Below are positions 1 to 6,235 of a stretch of 64,000 nucleotides of DNA, one piece after another. The stretch is from NCBI GenBank assembly GCA_041389725.1, contig JAWKRG010000015.1, positions 1 to 64,000 on the forward strand. Direction: 5' to 3'. The translations under genes and the position numbers were made by a program. Numbering within the stretch: position 1 is the stretch's first letter; the number at the start of each line of letters is the position of its first letter. The notes beneath the pieces are model-generated. The model ran no database searches. It had not been told where the DNA came from and saw only the letters and a program-made list of their open reading frames with translations. Source of the DNA: Polyangiaceae bacterium (GTDB lineage: Bacteria > Myxococcota_A > Polyangia > Polyangiales > Polyangiaceae).

Positions 1-2
1 GG

Positions 3-164
3 GCCTTCTGGCGCGTGAACGAGAAGAAGGACGCGCAGCTCCGCGAGCTGTTCGACAAGGTGGCCGAGATGGGGCGCGTGCAGACCGAGGCCGTGACCAA
101 GGTCGAGGCCGCTCTCGTCGCGCTCAAGGACGCCATCGAGGACCTGCACGACAGGGCTGCGTGA
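3..164 (+). CDS. C-terminal end of an unrecognised small protein (cut by the window edge)
   Basis: The frame starting at base 3 is open from the window edge to TGA at 162-164. It gives 53 residues that are strongly charged and helical, with Glu, Lys, Arg and Leu spaced as in an amphipathic or coiled-coil helix, including a VxKVEAALVALKDAIEDL stretch. The true start lies outside the window. Codon use is extremely GC-rich with many GCG and GAG codons, like the next four small genes, so all five probably belong to one module. I recognise no family. It could be a short DNA- or membrane-associated helical protein, but nothing here decides that. Confidence 0.5.
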   Translation, partial: AFWRVNEKKDAQLRELFDKVAEMGRVQTEAVTKVEAALVALKDAIEDLHDRAA

Positions 165-221
165 GGACCGCTCGCGGAGTTCTCGCGAGGTAACGCGGGC
201 TTCCGCGCGCCGGTCGATTTC

Positions 222-264
222 TCGCTTCTTCGCCTTGGAAGGTCGCCAGAAGGAAGCCTGTATG
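222..264 (+). promoter_or_regulatory. Putative promoter of the 315 gene, copy 1 of a duplicated block
   Basis: A -35-like CTTGGA at 234-239 and a -10-like TGTATG at 259-264 are 19 bases apart. The same two boxes with the same 19-base spacer and an identical GGAAGCCTGTATG 3' half recur at 635-665 before the next gene. The octamer GGTCGATT lies 12 bases before the -35 box here. The spacer is longer than the 17-base optimum, so an activator may be needed. The promoter role is inferred from the duplication. Confidence 0.4.
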
Positions 265-314
265 TCGTCGCGAACGGGGCGCACCGCACGGACCACCCCG
301 ACGGAGACGACGAC

Positions 315-590
315 ATGAAGGTGAGCGAGCTGATCGAGTTGCTGGAGGAGCAGGACCCGGACGCCGAGGTCCTCGTGATGATGCAGCAGAACTGGCCGTT
401 CGAGTGCTCCTTGGCGGGCGTGACGACGCGCGAGGAGATGCTCCGCGCCGATCGCGACGAGGACGGCAATGGCGACGAAGACGAGGAGCCCCGCCTCGAG
501 CGCGGCACCGCCAAGAACGACGTCTTCCTCGTCGAGGGCGAACAGCTCCGCTACGGCTCGAAGACGGCGTGGAGCGTGGCCACGCGTTGA
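315..590 (+). CDS. Unrecognised small acidic protein, 91 aa
   Basis: ATG at 315 follows the purine-rich GGAGACGACGAC. The first 25 residues (MKVSELIELLEEQDPDAEVL) form a helix-turn that looks like the N-terminus of small phage or plasmid accessory proteins in which a SELIExL helix is followed by DPDAEV. Residues 38-58 are very acidic and may be a flexible linker. The C-terminus (VFLVEGEQLRYGSKTAWSV) looks like two beta strands. No family can be named with confidence. The gene has its own promoter-like block, shared in sequence with the following gene, which suggests co-regulation. There is no signal peptide or membrane helix, so it should be cytoplasmic. Confidence 0.65.
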   Translation: MKVSELIELLEEQDPDAEVLVMMQQNWPFECSLAGVTTREEMLRADRDEDGNGDEDEEPRLERGTAKNDVFLVEGEQLRYGSKTAWSVATR

Positions 591-634
591 GCGCGCACGC
601 GGTTCCCAGCGAGGTCGATTCTTCACGGAATGAC

Positions 635-665
635 CTTGCTGGGGGCGCGAACGGAAGCCTGTATG
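635..665 (+). promoter_or_regulatory. Putative promoter of the 693 gene, copy 2 of a duplicated block
   Basis: CTTGCT at 635-640 and TGTATG at 660-665 are 19 bases apart and match the block at 234-264, including GGAAGCCTGTATG. The GGTCGATT octamer is also present (613-620), but 22 rather than 12 bases before the -35 box, that is, one helical turn further away. Both copies lie about 30-50 bases before a start codon. Confidence 0.4.
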
Positions 666-692
666 GCGAGGCGATCAACGCGGAGGACGACG

Positions 693-905
693 ATGCAGAC
701 CACGAACAAGAAGCGCCCTGGCAAGAAGGAGCCGACGGTCGACGAGCTGCTCGCCGCCATCGCGAAGGCGACGCTCCGCATTGACACGCTCGAGACACGC
801 AAGAGCGACTCGCTCGACTTCCACGACGTCGCGGTCTGGTCGGTGAAGGCCGCGCTCGAGGCCGCGTACCGCGCGGGGCTCGCCGCCGCGAAGGAGGAGC
901 GATGA
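693..905 (+). CDS. Unrecognised small helical protein, 70 aa
   Basis: The frame is open from 630, but ATG at 693 is preceded by GGAGG at 682-686 with good spacing, and the promoter-like block at 635-665 would lie inside the longer version, so 693 is the better start. The product begins with a Lys-rich tail (MQTTNKKRPGKKEPT) and then forms one or two helices (VDELLAAIAKATLRIDTLETR), ending in EAAYRAGLAAAKEER. It is cytoplasmic and of unknown function. Its stop overlaps the next start as ATGA (902-905), so the two genes are probably translated together. Confidence 0.6.
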   Translation: MQTTNKKRPGKKEPTVDELLAAIAKATLRIDTLETRKSDSLDFHDVAVWSVKAALEAAYRAGLAAAKEER

Positions 906-1192
906 CGACGCTCGGCACCACGACGACCTACGACGGAACCGAGCACGCCTACCTGCGCGGCCACAAGGTGCGCATCGTCTCTGTGCTGAAGAACGCGCTG
1001 CGCGCCGACTACGACCCGGACCGGGATGGGCAGTACATCCGCGACGAGGAAGACCTCGAGCGCGCGGGCGGCGTGACCGCCGACGACCGCGTCGAGGTGC
1101 AGCCCTGGCTCGCAGCAGAGGGACGCTTCAGCTTCGTGTCGAGCGACCCGCGCGCCATCGACCTCGCGTGCTTCGCGAGCCTGAAGCGCTGA
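902..1192 (+). CDS. Unrecognised small protein, 96 aa
   Basis: ATG at 902 overlaps the upstream TGA by four bases, a sign of translational coupling. The sequence has an N-terminal strand-rich part (YLRGHKVRIVSVLKNALRADYDPDRDGQYIRDEEDL) followed by VEVQPWLAAEGRFSFVSSDPRAIDL. This resembles a compact beta barrel such as those in small restriction-, phage- or plasmid-linked accessory proteins. It has no catalytic motif, signal peptide or membrane helix. Function is unknown; pairing with the 693 gene is the only contextual clue. Confidence 0.6.
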   Translation: MTTLGTTTTYDGTEHAYLRGHKVRIVSVLKNALRADYDPDRDGQYIRDEEDLERAGGVTADDRVEVQPWLAAEGRFSFVSSDPRAIDLACFASLKR

Positions 1193-1300
1193 CGACCTGA
1201 GCGACGCCGCGCTCCCTCACGGAGCGCAAGCCCACCACGCGAGCCACGGGCGCGCGCGTGAAGGGCGACGTGTACCCAGCGCCCGACGAGGAGAGCAGTC

Positions 1301-1945
1301 ATGAGCACGAAGACCAAGACCGCGAAGACGAAGGCCAAGAAGGAGAACCTCGCAGCCCTCGGGCTGCCGGCGCTGTGGGAGCGCTTCAAGGAGGCGACGG
1401 GGGAGACCACCAAGAGCCCGAACAAGAAGTTCCTCGTCCGGCGCATCGAGGAGGCGTTGGCCGCGCCCGCCGTCGAGCCCGCACCCGCCGAAGAGCCGCA
1501 GCGCCCGACGCGCACCAGCGCGCGCGCGACGTCGGCGCCCGAGCCCGAGACGACGCTCGCCGAGAGCACGCCGCCGAGGCCGCGCGGTCGGTTCGCGTCG
1601 ATGACGATCGAGGAGCTGCACGCGAAGTACCTCGAGGTCGTCGGTCGCTCGACGGGCAGCGACGACCGCCGTTACCTCACCTGGAAGATCCGCGAGGCCG
1701 AGAAGGGCCGCATCAACGTCGGGCCGCGCAAGACCCGCGCGCGCGATGGCGAGCCGCTTGAGGTGAAGATTCTCCCGCTGCGGCTCGAGGCCGACGTCGC
1801 CGACAAGATGGACGAGGCCTGGCGCGCGAAGGGCATCAAGAACCGCATGGAGTTCTTCCGGGGGGCCATCGGTCACTACCTCGCGCATCTCGGCGCGCGC
1901 GACGCGGCCGCGCTCTTCACGAACGCGGGCGCCACGGGCGCGTGA
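1301..1945 (+). CDS. Putative DNA-binding protein: two DUF2924-like repeats plus ribbon-helix-helix domain, 214 aa
   Basis: The start ATG at 1301 follows GAGGAGAG. Residues 1-15 are a Lys/Thr-rich basic tail. Residues about 20-52 and 103-141 are two related repeats (LWERFKEATGETTKSPNKKFL.RRI and LHAKYLEVVGRSTGSDDRRYLTWKI) of the kind seen in DUF2924-type proteins, separated by a Pro/Ala/Glu-rich linker. Residues about 155-190 (LPLRLEADVADKMDEAWRA, then GIKNRMEFFRGAIGHYL) have the strand-helix-helix pattern of ribbon-helix-helix DNA-binding domains such as Arc and CopG. The protein is therefore likely a dimeric sequence-specific DNA binder of an accessory element. The repeat-family assignment is from memory; the RHH call is the firmer one. 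Confidence 0.6.
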   Translation: MSTKTKTAKTKAKKENLAALGLPALWERFKEATGETTKSPNKKFLVRRIEEALAAPAVEPAPAEEPQRPTRTSARATSAPEPETTLAESTPPRPRGRFASMTIEELHAKYLEVVGRSTGSDDRRYLTWKIREAEKGRINVGPRKTRARDGEPLEVKILPLRLEADVADKMDEAWRAKGIKNRMEFFRGAIGHYLAHLGARDAAALFTNAGATGA

Positions 1946-1980
1946 ACGCGTTCACTGAGCCGCAACTTCTCGCAGGGCGC

Positions 1981-2009
1981 TTGCGACCTCCGCGCCGCAG
2001 CAGTATATT
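1981..2009 (+). promoter_or_regulatory. Sigma-70-type promoter of the leader peptide and hflX-mph gene
   Basis: TTGCGA at 1981-1986 and TATATT at 2004-2009 are separated by exactly 17 bases, a near-consensus promoter in a very GC-rich setting. The first purine at the right distance is A2017, the A of the leader ATG, so the transcript should start on or just before the start codon and be leaderless. Confidence 0.65.
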
Positions 2010-2016
2010 CTTACCC

Positions 2017-2049
2017 ATGTCATTCGCGTTCTTCATCCGCCTGCGCTAG
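2017..2049 (+). CDS. Candidate macrolide-sensing leader peptide MSFAFFIRLR, 10 aa
   Basis: ATG at 2017 is read as MSFAFFIRLR and closed by TAG at 2047-2049. There is no Shine-Dalgarno sequence, and the promoter at 1981-2009 would place the transcript start at or next to the ATG, so translation would be leaderless. The peptide ends in Arg-Leu-Arg. Established work on erm and msr leader peptides shows that Arg/Lys-X-Arg/Lys motifs arrest ribosomes carrying a macrolide when the last basic codon is in the A site. Here arrest would put the Leu codon (2041) in the P site and the last Arg codon (2044) in the A site, and the ribosome would cover the base of the hairpin at 2054-2109. Macrolide induction of the downstream gene is an inference. 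Confidence 0.6.
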   Translation: MSFAFFIRLR

Positions 2050-2053
2050 CGCC

Positions 2054-2109
2054 GGCAGCGGTTCCCGCATCGGCACGATTCATCGTGATCGACCCGCGGG
2101 GGCGCTGCC
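2054..2109 (+). promoter_or_regulatory. Leader-RNA hairpin 1, overlapped by the stalled-ribosome footprint
   Basis: GGCAGCG (2054-2060) pairs with CGCTGCC (2103-2109). Inside it, CCCGC can pair with GCGGG, and CACGA with TCGTG over a four-base loop. A competing pairing, AGCGCC (2048-2053) with GGCGCT (2101-2106), uses the leader stop-codon region instead. A ribosome stalled on the last Arg codon would cover the 5' arm, so the choice between the forms could depend on stalling. No U-run follows. Confidence 0.45.
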
Positions 2110-2115
2110 TTCCGT

Positions 2116-2164
2116 CCCCGTCTCCCGGTCAATTTTGGATTGTCGACCGTCGGGAGATCCGGGG
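2116..2164 (+). promoter_or_regulatory. Leader-RNA hairpin 2 (12-bp stem with a 2-nt bulge)
   Basis: CCCCGTCTCCCG (2116-2127) pairs with CGGGAGA (2151-2157) and CGGGG (2160-2164), leaving a TC bulge at 2158-2159. It is the strongest stem in the leader. It lacks a U-run, so it is not a classic terminator; it may act by alternative pairing or slow the polymerase. Confidence 0.4.
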
Positions 2165-2237
2165 CGCGGCGCGCCTGCTCCGGTAACGCGAATACATATA
2201 CCTCGACGCGTCTGCCACTAGGCTCCTCGCCTCGGAT

Positions 2238-2266
2238 CTCCTGCGCTCGTCATGCGCCAGCAGGAG
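2238..2266 (+). promoter_or_regulatory. Hairpin that can hide the hflX-mph Shine-Dalgarno sequence
   Basis: CTCCTG (2238-2243) is the exact complement of CAGGAG (2261-2266), which contains most of the AGGAGG Shine-Dalgarno sequence (2262-2267). An inner GCGC pair can extend the helix. The ATG at 2252 lies in the loop. Such ribosome-binding-site masking is the usual output of erm/msr-type translational attenuators. Confidence 0.45.
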
Positions 2267-2272
2267 GTTCAC

Positions 2273-4564
2273 TTGTCTACGTCTCTTCGCCACAAAGCCC
2301 CACGCCATGCGGTGCTGGTCTCCGTTCAATGCCCCAATCGCTCTGATGCCGCGGCCGAGCGCTCGCTGAACGAGCTCGAACAGTTGCTGCGTGGGCTCGG
2401 CATTCGCGTGCACGCCCGGCTCGTCCAGAAGCGGCAGCATCCGACCGCAACTTACGTCGGCGAGGGTAAGCTGCGCGAGTTGGCCGGCCTCACCGGCGGA
2501 AGCGGCAAAGTCTCACGGGTTCCGATACCCAGCGGTTCTGCACCGCGCGCCGGTGCCATCGGGCTCGTGGTGGTCGATGACGAGCTTTCGCCCGGCCAGC
2601 AGCGCAGCCTCGAGCAGGCCACTGCTGCAGAGGTTCTCGATCGGACCGCCGTCATCCTTCGGGTCTTCGAAGGGCGCGCGCGCACACGTGAGGCGATGCT
2701 CGAGGTCGAGCTCGCCCGTCTCACCTACGAGCTTCCCCGGATTCGGGAGGATGTCTCGCTCGGCGATCGCGAGGGAGGTGGCGGACGCGCTTCGCGCGGG
2801 AATACCAATGTCGCCCTCGCCAAGCAGCGTACCCGGAATCGGATCGCCGAGCTGCGACGCGAGCTCGCCGGGCTTCAGGATGGGGCGGCGGTGCGCCGAC
2901 AGCGACGGGCGTCGGCGCAGAGGGTCGCGCTCGTCGGGTACACCAATGCTGGAAAGTCCTCGCTCATGCGAGCGCTCACCGGCAGCGATGTGCTGGTCGA
3001 GGACAAGCTCTTCGCCACGCTCGATACCACGGTGCGCACGCTGGTTCCTCCGACCTCACCGCCGATCCTCATCGCCGACACCGTCGGGTTCATCGAGCGG
3101 CTCCCGCATCCGCTGCTCGCTTCTTTCAACTCGACTCTCGACGAGGTACACGAAGCGTCGCTCCTCCTGTTCGTCGTCGATGCCGCTGACTCCGAGAGCC
3201 GCCGGCAGCTCGAGGTCACGCGCCAAACGGTGAAGGAGATCGGCGCAGGCTCGCTCCCGCATCTCGTGGTGCTCAACAAGATCGACCGGGTCTCCGAGGA
3301 CGTTCGGCGTGCGCTCCGTGACGAGCTTCCCGAAGCGATCCAGCTCTCCGCGTTCTCGTCTGGCGACGTGGCAGCGCTTCGACAGCGGTTGATCGACTCC
3401 TTCGACATGGGGCTCGAAACCGCCACTTTCGAGGTGTCCTATGACCGCCAGTCACTCTTTGCAGAACTGCGCGATCAGGTGAGAGTGCTCGCCGAGTCCT
3501 ACGGCGAGAGCCTCACCGTGACGGTGCGCGCCGCGCCTGCGCTCGTCGAGCGATTGCGGAGGCGGCTCGCCGAGGTCACGGCACCCTCTTCGCTCACGGT
3601 CCCCGAGCCTTCCGTGCTTGAGTCGCCCAGGCGCGGTCCCGATGGCAGGCGTACCCCTGCCAAAGGTCGCGCGCGCGCCCCTGCCTCGGTGCAACTCGTC
3701 GAGTTGGCCGCTCGCCACGGCCTCGTAGTGGATGCCGGCGCCGTGCGCATCAACGAGGCGGGGCTCGACTACCGCGTCGCCTTCGTGCGAGCCGCCGATG
3801 GGGAGGACTGGGTGCTTCGGGTACCTCGAAGTCGCGACGCTGCGGCCAAGCTCTCCGACGAGGGGCGAATCCTGGAATTCGTTCGGCCCCGGCTCTCGGT
3901 GGCGGTGCCGATCTGGCTGGTGTGCAGCGATGAGCTCGTGGCGTATCGGCGGCTTCCTGGTGAACCAGGGTTGACCCTCGACGGGAGCAGCCAGCCCGTC
4001 TGGCACTTCGATCCTTCGTCCCCCGAGTTCGCGACAGCGCTGGGGCGGCTTATCGCCGAGCTACAGGCCTTTGACGTCGACGCCGCCAGGGAGGCCGGCG
4101 TGCCGGTGATGTCGATGTCCGAGGTGCGGTCGCAGTGGCGCGCCGACTTCGAGAGAGTGCGCGCCGCGTTCGAGATCGCGCATCCGCTCCAAGCGCGTTG
4201 GGAGGCCTGGTTCAGCAACGACAGGCTCTGGCCTGAGCGCACCGCGTTCACCCACGGGGAGCTATACGCCGCCCACGTGCTGGTCGACGGACCCTCGCGC
4301 ATCGTCGGAGTGCTCGACTGGACGACGGCGAAGGTGGGAGACCCGGCCGTCGACTTCACCTATCAGCACATGATGGGACCTGCCGCGTTCGAGGCCACCG
4401 TGGCCGCCTACATCGAGGCCGGTGGCGTTCTGCTCCCGCACCTCGCCGAACGCTGCGCGGAGCTCGCTGCGGCTGCGCCGCTGGCTTACGGCCTGTTCGC
4501 GCTGCAGAGCAGGAATCCCCAGCATCGTGCAGCCGCGGCGGCGCAGCTTCTTGCAGAGGAGTGA
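2273..4564 (+). CDS. HflX GTPase fused to an Mph-type macrolide 2'-phosphotransferase, 763 aa
   Basis: TTG at 2273 has a perfect AGGAGG five bases upstream and is preferred over the in-frame ATG at 2252, which has no Shine-Dalgarno sequence. Numbering below is from 2252. Residues 15-440 are a whole HflX: the TATYVGEGK and DDELSPGQQR motifs, a coiled region, then GYTNAGKSS (229-237), DTVGF (276-280) and NKID (342-345). After a Pro/Arg-rich linker (about 441-478), residues 479-770 match Mph(A)-type kinases along their length: LAARHGL, the NExGLDYR motif, WVLRVPR, ELVAY, HGELYAAH (668-675), GVLDWTTAKVGDP (686-698) and YxLFAL near the end. HflX splits stalled ribosomes and some homologues give macrolide-lincosamide resistance; Mph enzymes phosphorylate the macrolide 2'-OH, usually with GTP. 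The usual catalytic Asp of HGD is Glu here. Ribosome rescue joined to drug inactivation is inferred. Confidence 0.85.
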   Translation: MSTSLRHKAPRHAVLVSVQCPNRSDAAAERSLNELEQLLRGLGIRVHARLVQKRQHPTATYVGEGKLRELAGLTGGSGKVSRVPIPSGSAPRAGAIGLVVVDDELSPGQQRSLEQATAAEVLDRTAVILRVFEGRARTREAMLEVELARLTYELPRIREDVSLGDREGGGGRASRGNTNVALAKQRTRNRIAELRRELAGLQDGAAVRRQRRASAQRVALVGYTNAGKSSLMRALTGSDVLVEDKLFATLDTTVRTLVPPTSPPILIADTVGFIERLPHPLLASFNSTLDEVHEASLLLFVVDAADSESRRQLEVTRQTVKEIGAGSLPHLVVLNKIDRVSEDVRRALRDELPEAIQLSAFSSGDVAALRQRLIDSFDMGLETATFEVSYDRQSLFAELRDQVRVLAESYGESLTVTVRAAPALVERLRRRLAEVTAPSSLTVPEPSVLESPRRGPDGRRTPAKGRARAPASVQLVELAARHGLVVDAGAVRINEAGLDYRVAFVRAADGEDWVLRVPRSRDAAAKLSDEGRILEFVRPRLSVAVPIWLVCSDELVAYRRLPGEPGLTLDGSSQPVWHFDPSSPEFATALGRLIAELQAFDVDAAREAGVPVMSMSEVRSQWRADFERVRAAFEIAHPLQARWEAWFSNDRLWPERTAFTHGELYAAHVLVDGPSRIVGVLDWTTAKVGDPAVDFTYQHMMGPAAFEATVAAYIEAGGVLLPHLAERCAELAAAAPLAYGLFALQSRNPQHRAAAAAQLLAEE

Positions 4565-4586
4565 GCTCGGCATACGGAACACCACG

Positions 4587-4613
4587 TGGTCAGGTCACGC
4601 GCTTCCCTGACCA
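4587..4613 (+). terminator. Hairpin just after hflX-mph, weak terminator candidate
   Basis: TGGTCAGG (4587-4594) and CCTGACCA (4606-4613) form a perfect 8-bp stem with an 11-base loop, 22 bases after the hflX-mph stop codon. No U-run follows, so intrinsic termination is doubtful; it may instead protect the mRNA 3' end. Confidence 0.35.
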
Positions 4614-4816
4614 ATGAACGCGGCCGGAGAGGAGAAATTAGTGAGCACCTGCGACCGCTGCCGATGTCATCGCGCATACCCACGCCGCCGAGCGCGGTGA
4701 ACGTAGGTTGATAGGCCCGCCGACGCCCGCGAGTACGCCCACGAACCTCACGCGACCAGTTCTCCACGCACCAAGGCGGGCACCGTTCGTCGCGCGTCGC
4801 GAGCCGTCGCCCCGAT

Positions 4817-4880
4817 GATCAACAGGCTCGGCCCCGTCGCGGGCGCCGAAGCTGTTGACCAACGGGGCCGACTGTTGATC
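4817..4880. repeat. Imperfect 19-21-bp inverted repeat in a gene-free stretch
   Basis: The arm at 4817-4837 (GATCAACAG followed by a CGGCCCCGT end) is matched in reverse complement by 4862-4880 (ACGGGGCCG followed by ACTGTTGATC), with two extra bases in the left arm and a 24-base loop. The stretch 4565-5060 around it has no convincing gene. It could be a terminator-like structure, a recombination site or the relic of a mobile element. Confidence 0.45.
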
Positions 4881-5060
4881 GCCGGGTACGCAGTTAAACG
4901 CCTCTCGGCTTCTCTCTCCCCACGGGACAGGAGAGAGAGCGGGAGAGCTGTCCCAGGCGGCGCTCATCGAGCTCGCTCGGCGCTCTCTGCGAGCACGGGC
5001 GAGAGCACCGTCGCAGCACGCGCAGCGCGCGAAACGCCCGGAGTTCTGGGGAGAAACGGC

Positions 5061-5092
5061 GAAGCCCCCTCGGATCGCTCCTTGGGGGCTTC
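5061..5092 (-). terminator. Terminator-like hairpin downstream of tRNA-Asn
   Basis: GAAGCCCCC (5061-5069) and GGGGGCTTC (5084-5092) form a perfect 9-bp stem with a 14-base loop. It lies 42 bases beyond the tRNA-Asn 3' end. A short T-rich run follows on either strand (TGTTT on plus, GCCGTTTCT on minus), so it could stop transcription from both sides. Confidence 0.5.
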
Positions 5093-5133
5093 TGTTTACC
5101 GACCCTCGCCCCTTGTTGGCGACGAGAGAAAAA

Positions 5134-5213
<80 letters not shown>

Positions 5214-5225
5214 CAGAGGCGCGGA

Positions 5226-5253
5226 AGGGTACTCGGCGGCGCGGCCGTGTCAA
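5226..5253 (-). promoter_or_regulatory. Promoter of tRNA-Asn
   Basis: On the minus strand a perfect TTGACA -35 box (5253-5248) is followed after 16 bases by TACCCT (5231-5226). The predicted transcript start lies about ten bases before the tRNA 5' end at 5209, as expected for a tRNA gene. Confidence 0.6.
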
Positions 5254-5358
5254 GGGAAGCGCGGCGGCGGCGACCATTACCGAGCGAAGGCGGGGTCGGC
5301 TCCGGCTCACGACGGGGCCGGCTCCGGGTCATGGACCGGCCTTGGCCCGAATGTCAGT

Positions 5359-5409
5359 CTGCAGAATAGCCTCCGTGGACTGCAGAATAACCTTCAGCAC
5401 TGCAGAATA
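5359..5409. repeat. Three phased direct repeats CTGCAGAATA
   Basis: The exact decamer CTGCAGAATA occurs at 5359-5368, 5380-5389 and 5400-5409, with spacings of 21 and 20 bases, close to two helical turns. The sequence between copies is not conserved. The block lies in the 435-base gap between the tRNA promoter and the lipoprotein gene at 5645. Equal phasing on one face of the DNA suggests a cooperative protein-binding array such as an operator. Apart from these boxes I see nothing definite between 5254 and 5644. Confidence 0.6.
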
Positions 5410-5644
5410 TTGTGCACGCGGGGCCGCCCCGACGAAGAAAAGCGCGGATTTCGCGGTTGGCACGGGGATTTCATGGCATGAGGGCGAGGGTGGCGACGCC
5501 GCCCACCAAAGCATCGTCACCCACATCATCAACGAGGCGCGCTGCGCGACACCGCGCGTCAAGCCATCGCCACCCGAATCATCAAACGAGGCGCCGTGCC
5601 CAAAGCGCGCACCCGCCGCGAGCCTTGAAATCAGGGAAATCGTC

Positions 5645-6223
5645 ATGAAGCACATCACCGTTGGCACCACACTCTCCGCTCTTCTTCTTTGCGCCGCCTG
5701 CGCCAAAGAACCGCCGAGCGACAAGGATGCGCCCGCCGCTCAGCCCGCGCAGAAGTCGGGCCAACCGAGCTTCACGGCGCCCAAGGGCGAAACGATGAGC
5801 GCGGAAGTACTGCTGCGCACGCGCGCGGCGCTCAGCTACTACGAGCAGCTGCGCGCGAGCCTGGCCGGCGACGATCTGAAGCCTGTGGCCGACCAAGCGA
5901 CGAAGCTGGAGGAGGTCACTCGCGTCGCAGCGGGTAAAGCCAGCGGCAAGGCCAAGGACTCCCTGGAAGAAGCGACCAAAGCGGCGGGCGGCCTCAAGGC
6001 TGCGAAAGACATTGGCGCAGCGCGCCTCGCCTTCGGCGAGCTGAGTAGACATGTCGTGGCGCTCGTCTCCGCCGAGAAAGAGCTGCAGCGCGGACAGTTC
6101 GTGTTCGAGTGCCCCATGGCCAAGGGCTACAAACGTTGGATTCAGCCGAACGATCGCATGGCGAACCCCTACATGGGAAAGAAGATGCTCGAATGCGGCA
6201 GCAAGGTCGGCTGGTCGAGCTGA
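5645..6223 (+). CDS. DUF3347-type periplasmic lipoprotein, 192 aa
   Basis: The start ATG at 5645 opens a lipoprotein signal peptide (MKHITVGTTLSALLLCAACAKE) with the lipobox LCAAC, so Cys19 should be lipidated. A Pro/Ala-rich linker follows. Residues about 50-190 match the DUF3347 pattern: a helical region with LSYYEQLRASLAGDDL and then a C-terminal CPMAKGYKRWIQPNDRM, NPYMGKKMLECG block. DUF3347 is often found beside or fused to metal-efflux and membrane-fusion proteins, and its conserved Cys, Met and His residues suggest metal handling. No efflux genes are adjacent here. The reading frame is open from 5210, but that extension would run through the tRNA promoter and has no signal sequence. 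Confidence 0.75.
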   Translation: MKHITVGTTLSALLLCAACAKEPPSDKDAPAAQPAQKSGQPSFTAPKGETMSAEVLLRTRAALSYYEQLRASLAGDDLKPVADQATKLEEVTRVAAGKASGKAKDSLEEATKAAGGLKAAKDIGAARLAFGELSRHVVALVSAEKELQRGQFVFECPMAKGYKRWIQPNDRMANPYMGKKMLECGSKVGWSS

Positions 6224-6235
6224 GCGGCGGCGCGG

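Noticed and set aside
2140..2346. 68-codon frame in the hflX-mph leader
   Set aside because: It lies over hairpin 2 and the true start in another frame, with no ribosome-binding site; treated as a shadow.
5359..5409. CRISPR array
   Set aside because: Only three 10-base repeats with 10-11-base gaps; far too short, and no cas genes are near.
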